A stretch of DNA of 64,000 nt from Acidobacteriota bacterium (GCA_016213675.1 JACQZW010000034.1:62001-126000); one strand, 5' to 3'. Numbered from the stretch's first letter, positions 26,577 to 35,231 are shown. Notes: generated by a model from the letters alone, not told the origin. Program-made: numbers and translations.

Positions 26577-28232
26577 TCAGGGTGCGGTGGCCGTGCAGTC
26601 GCCGCCCTCGGCGATGGCGGCGTAGAGGGCGGCCTCGGCGGCCTCGATGAGCTCGTCGGCGGCGACGTGGCGGCTCGGCCGATGCTGGGCGACACCGGCG
26701 GTCACGACCGGGCGTCCCTGACTGGACGCGGCGCTCTCGGCGACCGTCCGTCGCAGCCGCTCGAGGATGGTCATGGCCGCGCGCTCCTCGGTGTCGGCGA
26801 GGAGCAGGGCGAAGGTGTCGCGGTCGTAGCGCGACAGCATGTCGATCTGCCGCAAGGCACGGCGGATCACCGGCACGGCGCGGGCGACGAACTGGTCGGC
26901 CCCGGTGTCCTCGGCGCCGCTCCCGAAGCGCAGCAGGGCGAGGGCGAGCGGCTGCCGGCTCCGGCGCGACCGCTCGAGCTCGCTCGCCAGGCGGTCGACG
27001 AAACGGTCCCGCGGCATCAGCCCGGTCGTGCTGTCGAGCGGCTCGCCCCAGCGCCGCTCCATCCAGTTGTGGGCCAGGGAGAGCGAGAAGATCAGCGCGA
27101 AGGGGATCAACGCCAGCGGGTAGTAGAGCTCGCCGACGGTCACCTCGAGGCGCGGCAGGACGCCGATGTCGACCAGCACGTCGAGGACGACGCCGACGAC
27201 GAATCCGAGCGCGGTGACGAGGAGCGTCCGGGTCCACGGGTTGCGGTGGCGCGCCAGGTTCCACAGCGTCTTGAGGACCAGCGCGCCGGTGATCAGGGTA
27301 CCCGCCTCGGCGAGATGGACCCACAGGTAGAGGTCGCCCTCCTCCCGCCAGACCAGCGCGAAGGCCGCGCCCAGGGCGAGCAGCGTCTGCATCGCGACGA
27401 TGGCGACCGGCAGCTTGCGATGGGCCATGCGGTAGAAGCTGGTCGGGAAGAACGCAATGGCCAGCAGCATGGTGAAGACGTTGAGCCGGAAGTTGGCGGA
27501 CTGGCCGAGGAGCAGGGCCGGCCCCCAGTGCGTGAACGTGAGGAGGTACGCGCTGATCGCGAGCAGGAAGCCGGTGAAGAAGAGGTGCTCGTAGGCGCTG
27601 CGCTGGGCCCCGAAGAGGATCAGGTGGAAGGCGGCCAGCGTCGCGATCAGGGTCGCCAGGCAGTACGCCAGGAGGTCGCGGAGGAACTGGCGGCGCAGCA
27701 CGTCGTCGAACCGGTCGATCCGTGGCGACGGCCCGAGCAGCCCGCCGAAACGGGTGTCGTTGTAGACGTGGATGGCCAGCTCGTTGCGTTCGCCGAACCG
27801 GATGGCATCCTTCGGGATCCGGTAGAAGCGGCGGGCCAGCGTGGCCTTGTCGAAGCGGGGGGGGAACGCCCCGGTGCTGCCGACCGGGCGCCCGTTGAGG
27901 AACACCTCGTCGACGTCGCCGATGAGACCGAGGTCGAGGCCGAACTCCTCGCCGGCCAGGCGCGAGTCGATGACCAGCGGAGCCTTGTACCAGGCGTGGC
28001 CGTTGTACTCGGCATACCCCTGGCGCTCCCACCCGCCGGGGACGCGAATCCGCTGCCAGTTGCGCTTCTCGCGGAACGGGCTGGCCCACGCGGGGTCGTG
28101 CCCGATGCGGAACGACCACTCCCCGGCGAGCTGGGCCGGGAGCTTCTCGACGATGAACGGGCTCGGTTCCTGGGCGCCGGCACCGGCCGCCAGCAGGGCA
28201 GCGGCGAGCAGCAGGCCGGCAGTCCGGCTCAC
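26577..28232 (-). CDS. 7TM-DISM-type sensor with degenerate GGDEF domain
   Basis: A 551-residue protein. A signal peptide (1-20) precedes a periplasmic jelly-roll domain (about 35-165) that resembles the galactose-binding domain of glycosidases (WYKAPLVID, VFLNGRPVGSTGAF). About seven membrane spans (185-390) and a C-terminal GGDEF-like domain (from DSTTGLMPRDRF at 400) follow. The signature GGDEF place reads YDRDTF (469-474), and the metal-binding D in the FD-x-FK region is lost (LALLRFGSG), so diguanylate cyclase activity is unlikely. It may bind GTP or act as a scaffold. The GTG at 28232 overlaps the RlpA stop (GTGA) and has GGAGG upstream. Confidence 0.8.
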   Translation of the reverse strand: MSRTAGLLLAAALLAAGAGAQEPSPFIVEKLPAQLAGEWSFRIGHDPAWASPFREKRNWQRIRVPGGWERQGYAEYNGHAWYKAPLVIDSRLAGEEFGLDLGLIGDVDEVFLNGRPVGSTGAFPPRFDKATLARRFYRIPKDAIRFGERNELAIHVYNDTRFGGLLGPSPRIDRFDDVLRRQFLRDLLAYCLATLIATLAAFHLILFGAQRSAYEHLFFTGFLLAISAYLLTFTHWGPALLLGQSANFRLNVFTMLLAIAFFPTSFYRMAHRKLPVAIVAMQTLLALGAAFALVWREEGDLYLWVHLAEAGTLITGALVLKTLWNLARHRNPWTRTLLVTALGFVVGVVLDVLVDIGVLPRLEVTVGELYYPLALIPFALIFSLSLAHNWMERRWGEPLDSTTGLMPRDRFVDRLASELERSRRSRQPLALALLRFGSGAEDTGADQFVARAVPVIRRALRQIDMLSRYDRDTFALLLADTEERAAMTILERLRRTVAESAASSQGRPVVTAGVAQHRPSRHVAADELIEAAEAALYAAIAEGGDCTATAP

Positions 28233-28939
28233 CGGCCGCCTCCGCACGGCACCGGAGCCGCCCCGGGATAGGCTCCGTCCAGCTCCCGCGCGAGCGCCCG
28301 GGCGCTCGACAGTGCGGTGAGCCCCGTGACGCGGACGCGGGTGAGGCCGCCGCCGGCCGGGGCCGTGCGGGTGGCGAGGGCGCGGGAGGCGAGATCGCGC
28401 TCGGCCCGCGCCACGTTCTCCGCCTTGGCGAACGCCCCGACCTGGACCTCCCAGCAGGTCGCGCCGGGCATCCCGTCGCCCGCCTGCACCACGGTCAAGC
28501 GGACGGGCGCGGTGCCGGGACCGATGACGCCCAGACGGTCCGCCGCGGCGCGGGAAAGGTCGACGATGCGCCCGGCGACGAAGGGGCCCCGGTCGTTGAT
28601 GACGACCTCGGCTTCCCGGTCGCTCACGAGGTTCGTGACGCGGACGACGGTGCCGAAGGGGAGGGTGCGATGGGCCGCGGTCATCTCGTTCATATCGTAC
28701 CGTGGCCCGGCCGCGGTGGGACGGCCGTGGTACGGCTCTCCGTACCACGACGCGAGCCCCTCTTCGCTCCACCCCTCCGCGCCGGCCACGGGGCGGGCCG
28801 GCGGGGACACCGTCCGGTCGACCGGTTTGCCGCTGGCGCACCCGATCAGCAGGACGATCGTGATCAGCAGCCCAGGTATTGCGCTTCCCGGACCCCGGAC
28901 CCCGGACCCCGGACCCCAGGCTGGGCGGGAGCCCCTCAA
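28229..28939 (-). CDS. rlpA: RlpA-like septal lipoprotein with SPOR domain
   Basis: A lipoprotein with a lipobox (LLIGC), a double-psi beta-barrel (LASWYGEPYHGRPTAAG, AHRTLPFGTVVRVTN, VVINDRGPF) and a C-terminal SPOR domain (CWEVQVGAFAKAENVARAE). RlpA is a lytic transglycosylase acting on denuded glycan strands at the septum. The start is uncertain because no ATG or GTG lies between the purB stop and the lipobox. A TTG at 28939 overlapping the purB stop (TTGA) is the best candidate and gives 236 residues. With that start the heptamer tract at 28888-28915 is translated as the Gly/Pro-rich N-region of the signal peptide. Confidence 0.8.
   Translation of the reverse strand: MRGSRPAWGPGSGVRGPGSAIPGLLITIVLLIGCASGKPVDRTVSPPARPVAGAEGWSEEGLASWYGEPYHGRPTAAGPRYDMNEMTAAHRTLPFGTVVRVTNLVSDREAEVVINDRGPFVAGRIVDLSRAAADRLGVIGPGTAPVRLTVVQAGDGMPGATCWEVQVGAFAKAENVARAERDLASRALATRTAPAGGGLTRVRVTGLTALSSARALARELDGAYPGAAPVPCGGGR
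28888..28915. repeat. Perfect 7-base tandem repeat (CCGGACC x4)
   Basis: Four identical CCGGACC units between the purB stop and the RlpA lipobox region. This is the most uniform of the heptamer tracts. It lies inside the proposed RlpA reading frame if the TTG start is used. Confidence 0.75.
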
Positions 28940-30363
28940 ACCATCGGCTCCGCGCCCCCTTCGGCCGGGGGGTGGGCGTCGAGCCAGGGCAGCACCGTCT
29001 CGGCCAGGAACTCGTCCACCTGCTCGGGCGCCCGGCCGACGAAGCGGGCGGGGTCGAGGAGGGCGGCGAGCTTCCCGGCGTCGAGGCCGAACTCCGCGTC
29101 GCCGGCAACCAGGTCGAGGAGCGGGTTGGGTCGTCCCTCCATCTTGACCGCCCGGGCCGCGTCGCGGGACAGGACGCGCAGCCGCTCGTGCAGGCGCTGG
29201 CGGTCGCCGCCGCGCGCGGCCGCGGCGAGGAGGATCTCCTCGCTCGCCATGAACGGCAGCTCTTCGACCAGGTTGCGGCGGACCATCGCCGGGTAGACCT
29301 CGAGGCCGGCCGCGACCGACCGCCAGAGGAGCAGGATGGCGTCGGAGGCGAGGAACGCCTCGGGGAGCGAGAGCCGGCGGTTGGCGGAGTCGTCGAGGGT
29401 GCGCTCGAGCCACTGGGAGGCCGCCGTCCAGGCCGCGTTGGGCTCGAGCGTGATGACGAAGCGGGCCAGGGCGCACATGCGCTCGACCCGCATCGGGTTG
29501 CGCTTGTATGGCATCGCGGACGACCCGACCTGGGTGCTGGACGCCGGCTCGTCGAGCTCCTTGAGCCGCGACAGCAGGCGCACGTCGGAGGCGAACCGGT
29601 ACGCGGACTGGGCCAGCCCGGAGAGGCCGGCGAGGAGGTAGAACTCCGGCTTGCGCGGCGACGTCTGTCCGGTCACCGGGTACGTCCCCGGGAAGCCGAA
29701 CGCCGCGGCGATGCGACGGTCGAGCTCGCGCACCTTGTCGCCCGATCCGAGGAGCTGCAGGAACGACGCCTGGGTGCCGGTGGTGCCCTTGGCGCCGCGC
29801 AGCAGCAGGCGGTCGCGCTCGAACTGCAGTCGTTCGAGGTCGAGCAGGACGTCAGCCAGCCAGAGGCAGGCGCGCTTGCCGACGGTCGTCGGCTGGGCGG
29901 GCTGGAAGTGGGTGTGACCGAGGCACGGCAGGTCGCGGTGGCGGCGGGCGAACTCGGCGAGCGCCGCGACCACGGCCGCGGCGCGGCCCATGGTGAGGTC
30001 GGTCGCCTCGCGCAGGACGATGAGGTCCGCGTTGTCGCCGACGTAGGCCGAGGTCGCCCCGAGGTGCAGCCAGCCGCCGGCGGCCGGCGCCACCTCCGCA
30101 AGTGAACGGACGTGCGCCATCACGTCGTGGCGGGTCTCGTGCTCGAGCTCGTCGGCGCGGGCGAGCTCCTCGGCGGTGGGGTCGAGGTGCGCCGCCAGCG
30201 CCTCGACCGCCTCGGCGGGGATCGGCACGCCGAGATCGCGCTCGGCACGCATCAGCTCGAGCCACAGGCGCCGCCACAGGCCGAACTTGCGGGCCGGGGA
30301 GAACATCGACCGCATCTCCGGTGAGGCGTAGCGCGTCGTCAGGGGGTGGACGAACTCGTGCAT
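28936..30363 (-). CDS. purB: Adenylosuccinate lyase, eukaryote-like type
   Basis: A 475-residue fumarase/aspartase-superfamily enzyme with LHLGATSAYVGDNADLI, HTHFQPAQPTTVGKR and the signature SSAMPYKRNPMRVERM. The ATSxYVGDN segment is typical of the animal-like adenylosuccinate lyases rather than the short bacterial form. It cleaves SAICAR and adenylosuccinate in purine synthesis. The ATG at 30363 gives the standard N-terminus (HPLTTRYASPEM) and is 6 nt from CAGAAT (30370-30375). The upstream part of the open frame is noise. It is divergent from the diguanylate cyclase gene. Confidence 0.92.
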   Translation of the reverse strand: MHEFVHPLTTRYASPEMRSMFSPARKFGLWRRLWLELMRAERDLGVPIPAEAVEALAAHLDPTAEELARADELEHETRHDVMAHVRSLAEVAPAAGGWLHLGATSAYVGDNADLIVLREATDLTMGRAAAVVAALAEFARRHRDLPCLGHTHFQPAQPTTVGKRACLWLADVLLDLERLQFERDRLLLRGAKGTTGTQASFLQLLGSGDKVRELDRRIAAAFGFPGTYPVTGQTSPRKPEFYLLAGLSGLAQSAYRFASDVRLLSRLKELDEPASSTQVGSSAMPYKRNPMRVERMCALARFVITLEPNAAWTAASQWLERTLDDSANRRLSLPEAFLASDAILLLWRSVAAGLEVYPAMVRRNLVEELPFMASEEILLAAAARGGDRQRLHERLRVLSRDAARAVKMEGRPNPLLDLVAGDAEFGLDAGKLAALLDPARFVGRAPEQVDEFLAETVLPWLDAHPPAEGGAEPMV

Positions 30364-30487
30364 GGGCCCATTCTGACACTTCCTGCCGCCACCGACGACC
30401 GAGGTGCATCGATGGACGGGCTCGGGGCGCCCTGCGCCGGGGCCCCCGTGTCCGGCGTCGCGAGCGCCGCGGGTTACACTTCGCGGA

Positions 30488-31813
30488 ATGGTCCTGTGGT
30501 CGTCGCTGCGCACCCGCATCGTGGGAGTCGCCGTGGCCGTCGTGGTCGTCGTCGGCGGGACGTTCGTCCTCGTCCTCGACGCCCTCGTCCGCAACGAGCT
30601 CGAGGCCGCCCTGCGCGCCGAGTGCTCCGTCGCCGCCGAGTCGCTGGCCGGCGCGCTGGAGGCTGCGGCGCAACCGGACGGCGGCGAGGCGCTGCGCCGG
30701 GTCGCGCTCGACCTCGTGGGCAGGGGAAAGATCGTCGCCGTGGTCGTCCTCGACCCCGAGCATCGTGCGGTCGCCGCCGAGCCGGCGTCGGCAGGCGCGC
30801 ACCCGAAGCTCGGCGCCTGGGGCCAGGACGGTGAGTTCGTCCCCGTTCTCGCGGTGCGCTCCGCCAGGGCCTGCGCCGCGTTCCACACGGCGGGGCGCGC
30901 CGGCGAGGCCTCGCTCGGCGTCTGGATCGCCCTCGACCGCCGTCCGCTCGATCAACGGGTGAACCGGTACCGGCTCTTCACGTTCCTCCTGTCGCTCGCG
31001 CTGCTCGGCACCACGATGGTCGTCGCCACGCTCGCCGCCGAGGGGCTGGTGCGGCCGCTGGAAGCGATCAGCGAGGCCGCGGCGTCGGTCGGCCGCGGCG
31101 AAACCGAGGTCCGCCACCTGCCGACCGGTCCCGAGGAGGTGCAGCGCCTGGGCCGTCGGGTCAAACGCCTGGCCGACCAGCTCGACGCGACCCGCACGAG
31201 CCTCACCCACCTCGCGGCCGACCTCGATCGCCAGGTCCGCGAGCGCACGCGGGAGATGGAGACCACGAACCGGCGGTTGTCCGAGCTGGCCTCGACGGAT
31301 CCGCTCACCGGCCTGTCCAACCGGCGCTCGCTCGAGCGGGACCTCGAGCGCTACCTCTCGCTGTCGCGTCGCGGGGGCGAGCCGCTCGGCGTGATCATGA
31401 TCGACCTCGACCACTTCAAGCGCTACAACGACGCGTGCGGCCACCTGTCGGGCGACAACGTGCTCCGCTCAGTGGGCGCTGCCCTGCAGGCGCGGGCGCG
31501 CGACTACGACGTGGTGGCCCGCTGGGGCGGCGACGAGTTCTGCATCCTCGTTCCCAAGACGGACAGCGCCGGGGCCGTGGCGGCGGCCAAGCGCTTCATC
31601 ATCGCCATCAACGAGTCGTTGGCCGATCTCTCCCGGCCGGACGTTTCGGCGGTGCTCAACGCCAGCGCCGGGGTGGCCTGCTTCCCCGAGGACGGCGACC
31701 AGGGCCGCGAGCTCATCTCCCGGGCGGACGCCGCGCTCTACCGGGCCAAGGCGCTGCGCGGCGGCAAGGTGATCCGCTACGAGGCGGCCGCCGACGAGCC
31801 CGAGACCGTCTGA
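30488..31813 (+). CDS. Membrane diguanylate cyclase (HAMP-GGDEF)
   Basis: A 441-residue protein with an N-terminal membrane span (IVGVAVAVVVVVGG), a periplasmic sensor region (about 35-170), a second span (FLLSLALLGTTMVV), a HAMP linker and a coiled stretch. The GGDEF domain has DPLTGLSNRRSLE, IDLDHFKRYND and WGGDEF intact. RDYD five residues before GGDEF fits the allosteric I-site (RxxD), so the enzyme should make c-di-GMP with product inhibition. The ATG at 30488 is 7 nt from TACACT (30475-30480). A heptamer tract follows the stop. Confidence 0.9.
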   Translation: MVLWSSLRTRIVGVAVAVVVVVGGTFVLVLDALVRNELEAALRAECSVAAESLAGALEAAAQPDGGEALRRVALDLVGRGKIVAVVVLDPEHRAVAAEPASAGAHPKLGAWGQDGEFVPVLAVRSARACAAFHTAGRAGEASLGVWIALDRRPLDQRVNRYRLFTFLLSLALLGTTMVVATLAAEGLVRPLEAISEAAASVGRGETEVRHLPTGPEEVQRLGRRVKRLADQLDATRTSLTHLAADLDRQVRERTREMETTNRRLSELASTDPLTGLSNRRSLERDLERYLSLSRRGGEPLGVIMIDLDHFKRYNDACGHLSGDNVLRSVGAALQARARDYDVVARWGGDEFCILVPKTDSAGAVAAAKRFIIAINESLADLSRPDVSAVLNASAGVACFPEDGDQGRELISRADAALYRAKALRGGKVIRYEAAADEPETV

Positions 31814-31848
31814 GAGACAGGCGACGGGGGACAGGGGACGGGAACGGG
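31812..31848. repeat. 7-base-period tract after the diguanylate cyclase gene
   Basis: Five imperfect 7-base units (GAGAGAC, AGGCGAC, GGGGGAC and two more) begin at the stop codon and are purine-rich on the sense strand. Confidence 0.6.
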
Positions 31849-31938
31849 CCCCCGCCCAACCGAAGGCAACAGGGACGAGGGGCGGAGTGGCTCCGCGCCT
31901 CCACCGGCCGAAGCTCTGGGCGGAGGACGGACGTTTCC

Positions 31939-31967
31939 TTGACTTGGCATGGGTCGGGCGGGAGAAT
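31939..31967 (+). promoter_or_regulatory. Promoter for arcC-argF
   Basis: TTGACT (31939-31944) and GAGAAT (31962-31967) are 17 bp apart, about 40 bp before the GTG start of arcC. Confidence 0.5.
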
Positions 31968-32008
31968 CGCCGTCCCGCCGGGCACTCCCTGGCGGTTCGG
32001 AGGAACAC

Positions 32009-32980
32009 GTGAGCAGCAACGGGACGCGCCGGCCGGTGGCGGTCATCGCCTTCGGCGGCAACGCGCTCCTGCGCCCGCAGGACCACGGGACGCAGGAAGA
32101 GCAGTTCACCCTCTCGTGGAAGGCCACCCGGTGGCTGGTGGAGATCATCCACCGCGGCTACGAGCTGGCCATCGTCCACGGCAACGGGCCGCAGGTCGGC
32201 AACATCATGATCCAGGTCGAGGAAGCGATCACCAAGATCCCGCCGCAGAGCCTCGACGTCTGCGTCGCGCAGACCGAGGGCTCGATGGGGTTCATGCTGC
32301 AGAACCAGATCCGCAACCGGCTCAACGAGGAGCAGCTCGCCAAGGAGGTCGTGACCGTGCTCACCGAGGTCGAGGTGGGGCGCGACGACCCGGCGTTCGA
32401 GAACCCGTCGAAGCCGGTCGGCCCGTACTTCACCTCGTACCGCGCCAACCTGCTCATGCAGGAGCAGGGGTGGCAGATGGTCGAGGACGCCGGCCGCGGC
32501 TGGCGGAAGGTGGTCGCCTCGCCGCCGCCCAAGCGCATCCTCGACGTCGGCGTGGTCAGGCGCCTGATCGACAGCGGCGCCGTGGTCGTCGCCGCCGGCG
32601 GCGGCGGCATCCCTGTCTACCAGGACGTCGGCGGCTACTTTCGCGGCGTCGAGGCGGTGATCGACAAGGACTACACGGCGGCGCTGCTCGCCAAGGAGCT
32701 GGACGCCGACCTGTTCATCGTGCTCACGCAGGTCGCCCAGGTGGCGGAGAACTTCGGCCGCCCGAACCAGCGCTGGCTCGCCGAGATCAGCGTCGCCAGG
32801 GCCAAGGAGATGCTCGAGCACAACCAGTTCCCGCCCGGCTCGATGGGACCGAAGATCCGCTCGGCGATCGACTTCGTGGAGCGCACCGGCAAGGAGGTGC
32901 TGATCACCGACGCGGAGCACCTGAAGGACGCGCTGGCGCGCACGAGCGGCACCTTCATCGTCCCGGACGGCAAGGAGTGA
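32009..32980 (+). CDS. arcC: Carbamate kinase
   Basis: A 323-residue amino acid kinase-family protein with IAFGGNALLRP, HGNGPQVGNIMIQ, and VVAAGGGGIPVYQD...VEAVIDKDYTAALLA, all characteristic of carbamate kinases. It converts carbamoyl phosphate and ADP to carbamate and ATP. GGAGG precedes the GTG at 32009. The next gene, argF, lies about 120 bases on, so the pair could run the catabolic end of citrulline or arginine breakdown. No arginine deiminase gene is in the window, so the direction of flux is not settled. Confidence 0.92.
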   Translation: MSSNGTRRPVAVIAFGGNALLRPQDHGTQEEQFTLSWKATRWLVEIIHRGYELAIVHGNGPQVGNIMIQVEEAITKIPPQSLDVCVAQTEGSMGFMLQNQIRNRLNEEQLAKEVVTVLTEVEVGRDDPAFENPSKPVGPYFTSYRANLLMQEQGWQMVEDAGRGWRKVVASPPPKRILDVGVVRRLIDSGAVVVAAGGGGIPVYQDVGGYFRGVEAVIDKDYTAALLAKELDADLFIVLTQVAQVAENFGRPNQRWLAEISVARAKEMLEHNQFPPGSMGPKIRSAIDFVERTGKEVLITDAEHLKDALARTSGTFIVPDGKE

Positions 32981-33034
32981 TCGACCCATCCCGAAACCGG
33001 CGGCCCGAGAGGGGCGCCGGCGCGGAGGGGTGAA

Positions 33035-33081
33035 GGCGCCGAATTCACTTCGGCGCCGAGGGGAGGTCGCGAGACCTCCCC
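33035..33081 (+). promoter_or_regulatory. Two tandem hairpins between arcC and argF
   Basis: The first is a 9-bp stem (33035-33043 with 33049-33057, loop TTCAC). The second is a 9-bp stem (33060-33068 with 33073-33081) closed by a GCGA tetraloop of the stable GNRA class. Neither is followed by a U-run. They end 17 nt before the argF start and just before its GGAGG, so a role in mRNA processing, stability or translation is more likely than termination. Confidence 0.55.
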
Positions 33082-33098
33082 ACTGAAGGAGGCCTGAG

Positions 33099-34037
33099 AT
33101 GTTCAAGTCACCGTGGCAGCGGCACAAGGACCTCATCTCCATCCACGACTTCACGACCGACGAGGTCGAGGCGCTGTTCCAGCTCGCCGCCAACGTCAAG
33201 GCGCGTCCCGAGCGCTACCGCAACGCGCTGGCCGGCCAGACGCTGGCGATGATCTTCGAGAAGTCGTCGACCCGGACGCGGGTGTCGTTCGAGGTCGGCA
33301 TGTACCAGCTCGGCGGCATCGCGACGTTCCTCTCCTCGCGCGACATCCAGATCGGTCGCGGCGAGCCGATCTCCGACACCGCCAAGGTGCTGTCGCGCTA
33401 CGTGAGCGGCATCATGGCCCGGACCTTCGCCCACTCGACGGTCACCGACTTGGCGAAGTACGCCACCGTGCCGGTGATCAACGGGCTCACCGACCTGCTG
33501 CACCCGTGCCAGGGCCTCACCGACTACTTCACGGTGCGGGAGAAGTTCGGCCACACCAAGGGGCTGACGCTGGCGTACGTCGGCGACGGCAACAACATGT
33601 GCCACTCGCTGATGTTCGGCGGCCCGAAGGTCGGGATGAACGTCAAGGTCGCCACCCCCGAGGGCTTCCGGCCGAACCCGGAGATCGTCGAGAAGGCCAA
33701 GGCCGACGCCAAGGCCGCCGGCACCACGATCGAGGCCTTCGCCAGGCCGGAGGAGGCGATCAGGGGCGCCAACGCCGTCTACACCGACGTCTGGGCGTCG
33801 ATGGGCCAGGAGGCCGAGGCGCAGGCCCGCGTCAAGGCGTTCGCCGGCTTCCAGGTCACTCCGGCGCTGATGGAGCTCGCCGACAAGGAGGCCGTCTTCA
33901 TGCACTGCCTCCCGGCGCACCGCGGCGAGGAGGTCGCCGCCGAGGTCGCCGACGGCCGCTGGTCGGTGATCTTCGACGAAGCGGAGAACCGCCTGCACGT
34001 CCAGAAAGCGATCATGCTTCTCCTGATGAACCGCTGA
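33099..34037 (+). CDS. argF: Ornithine carbamoyltransferase
   Basis: A 312-residue transcarbamylase with the carbamoyl-phosphate motif SSTRTR in its usual place, DLLHPCQGLTD, and the ornithine-binding HCLPAHRGEEV near the C-terminus. It makes citrulline from ornithine and carbamoyl phosphate, or the reverse. GGAGG precedes the ATG. It follows arcC and may serve either arginine synthesis or citrulline breakdown. The length and motif set are complete. Confidence 0.94.
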   Translation: MFKSPWQRHKDLISIHDFTTDEVEALFQLAANVKARPERYRNALAGQTLAMIFEKSSTRTRVSFEVGMYQLGGIATFLSSRDIQIGRGEPISDTAKVLSRYVSGIMARTFAHSTVTDLAKYATVPVINGLTDLLHPCQGLTDYFTVREKFGHTKGLTLAYVGDGNNMCHSLMFGGPKVGMNVKVATPEGFRPNPEIVEKAKADAKAAGTTIEAFARPEEAIRGANAVYTDVWASMGQEAEAQARVKAFAGFQVTPALMELADKEAVFMHCLPAHRGEEVAAEVADGRWSVIFDEAENRLHVQKAIMLLLMNR

Positions 34038-34084
34038 CCGGGCCCTTCGTCCCGGCCGCCGGCCGGCAGGCGGGTGACCGGTGT

Positions 34085-34111
34085 CCCGGCGCGTCGTGAT
34101 GGCGCGCCGGG
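34085..34111 (+). terminator. Hairpin after argF
   Basis: A 9-bp GC stem (CCCGGCGCG with CGCGCCGGG) with a 9-nt loop lies about 50 bases after the argF stop, with only two T bases following. It separates argF from the sigma-54 promoter downstream. Confidence 0.45.
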
Positions 34112-34155
34112 TTGGCGTCGCGACCGGGTCGCCCTCTTGACAGGGTGGGCTAAGC

Positions 34156-34171
34156 TGGCAAGCCGATTGCT
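34156..34171 (+). promoter_or_regulatory. Sigma-54 promoter for the ABC/Gld operon
   Basis: TGGCAAGCCGATTGCT matches TGGCACG-N4-TTGCW except for one base, with 10 bp between GG and GC. Transcription would start near 34182, giving a leader of about 85 nt. A GCGACC-G-GGTCGC palindrome (34120-34132) lies 24 bp upstream. A nearby TTGACA (34137) has no partner -10. Confidence 0.7.
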
Positions 34172-34265
34172 ACACGCGCAGCCGGGCGTCGTGCCCGCGC
34201 CGCCCGGCGGTCGCCGGGCCTGCGGCGCGTCGACGTTTCGGTATGGGGCCTGACGGAGGTGACTC

Positions 34266-35231
34266 GTGATCGAGGTCGAGGGACTGACCAAACGGTTCGT
34301 GGACAAGGAGGCGGTCGCGAACGTCTCCTTCTTCGTGCCCGAGGGCGAGGTACTCGGATTCCTCGGCCCCAACGGCGCCGGCAAGACGACCACCATGCGG
34401 ATGATCACCGGCTTCCTCACCCCCTCGGGCGGCGCGGTGCGGGTGGCCGGCCGCGACCTCGCCCGCGACCCGCTCGGGGTGCGTGCGGCGATCGGCTACC
34501 TGCCGGAGAACATCGCGCTGTACCCGGAGATGCGCGTCGAGGAGTACCTGCGGTTCCGCGCCGCGATCGAGGGCGTGCCGTCGCGCGATGCCGCCGCGCG
34601 CCTCGACGAAGTGGCCGAGCGGTGCATGGTCGCCGACGTCCGCCGCCAGCTCATCGGCACGCTGTCCAAGGGGTACCGCCAGCGCGTCGGCCTCGCCGGG
34701 GCGCTCATCCACAAGCCGCCGGTCCTGATCCTCGACGAGCCCACGGTCGGCCTCGACCCGCGCCAGATCGTCAAGGTCCGCGAGCTCATCGCCGAGCTCG
34801 GCCGGGACCACACGGTCATCCTCTCGACCCACATCCTGCCCGAGGTCGAACAGGTGTGCCGCCGGGTGCTGATCATCGACAACGGCAAGATCGTCGCCGA
34901 CGGCACGCCGGACTCACTCCGCGCGGGGCTCGCCGGCGCCGCCGAGCTCACCGTTCAGCTCGAGGCGCCCGAGGGCGACGCGCGGGCGGCGCTCGCGGCC
35001 CTCGCCGGCGCCGTCGGGGTGAAGAGCGACGGCAACGGGCGCTTCCGCGTCGCCGTGGAGGGGGGCGCCGACCTGCGCCGCCACGTGTTCGCCCTCGCCG
35101 TCGAGAAGAAGTGGGTGCTCCTCGAGCTCACCCAGACGATGCCGTCGCTGGAGGACGTGTTCCTCCGCCTAACGACCCGCGACACCGCCGTCGAGGCGGC
35201 CGAGCCCGCCGAGGAGGTGGCCAATGGGTAA
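34266..35231 (+). CDS. ABC transporter ATP-binding protein (GldA-like)
   Basis: A 321-residue ATPase with Walker A GPNGAGKTT, an LSKGYRQRVGLA signature segment, Walker B LILDEPTVGLDP and the switch histidine in LSTH. The C-terminal 90 residues form a family-specific domain. It pairs with the permease and GldG-like proteins that follow; in Bacteroidota the equivalent GldA-GldF-GldG complex affects gliding, but in other phyla its cargo is unknown. The GTG at 34266 follows GGAGGTG. The stop overlaps the permease start by 8 bases. Confidence 0.9.
   Translation: MIEVEGLTKRFVDKEAVANVSFFVPEGEVLGFLGPNGAGKTTTMRMITGFLTPSGGAVRVAGRDLARDPLGVRAAIGYLPENIALYPEMRVEEYLRFRAAIEGVPSRDAAARLDEVAERCMVADVRRQLIGTLSKGYRQRVGLAGALIHKPPVLILDEPTVGLDPRQIVKVRELIAELGRDHTVILSTHILPEVEQVCRRVLIIDNGKIVADGTPDSLRAGLAGAAELTVQLEAPEGDARAALAALAGAVGVKSDGNGRFRVAVEGGADLRRHVFALAVEKKWVLLELTQTMPSLEDVFLRLTTRDTAVEAAEPAEEVANG

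Noticed and set aside
34137-34142. TTGACA upstream of the ABC operon as a sigma-70 promoter
   Set aside because: No acceptable -10 box lies 16-19 bp downstream, whereas a correctly spaced sigma-54 site does.
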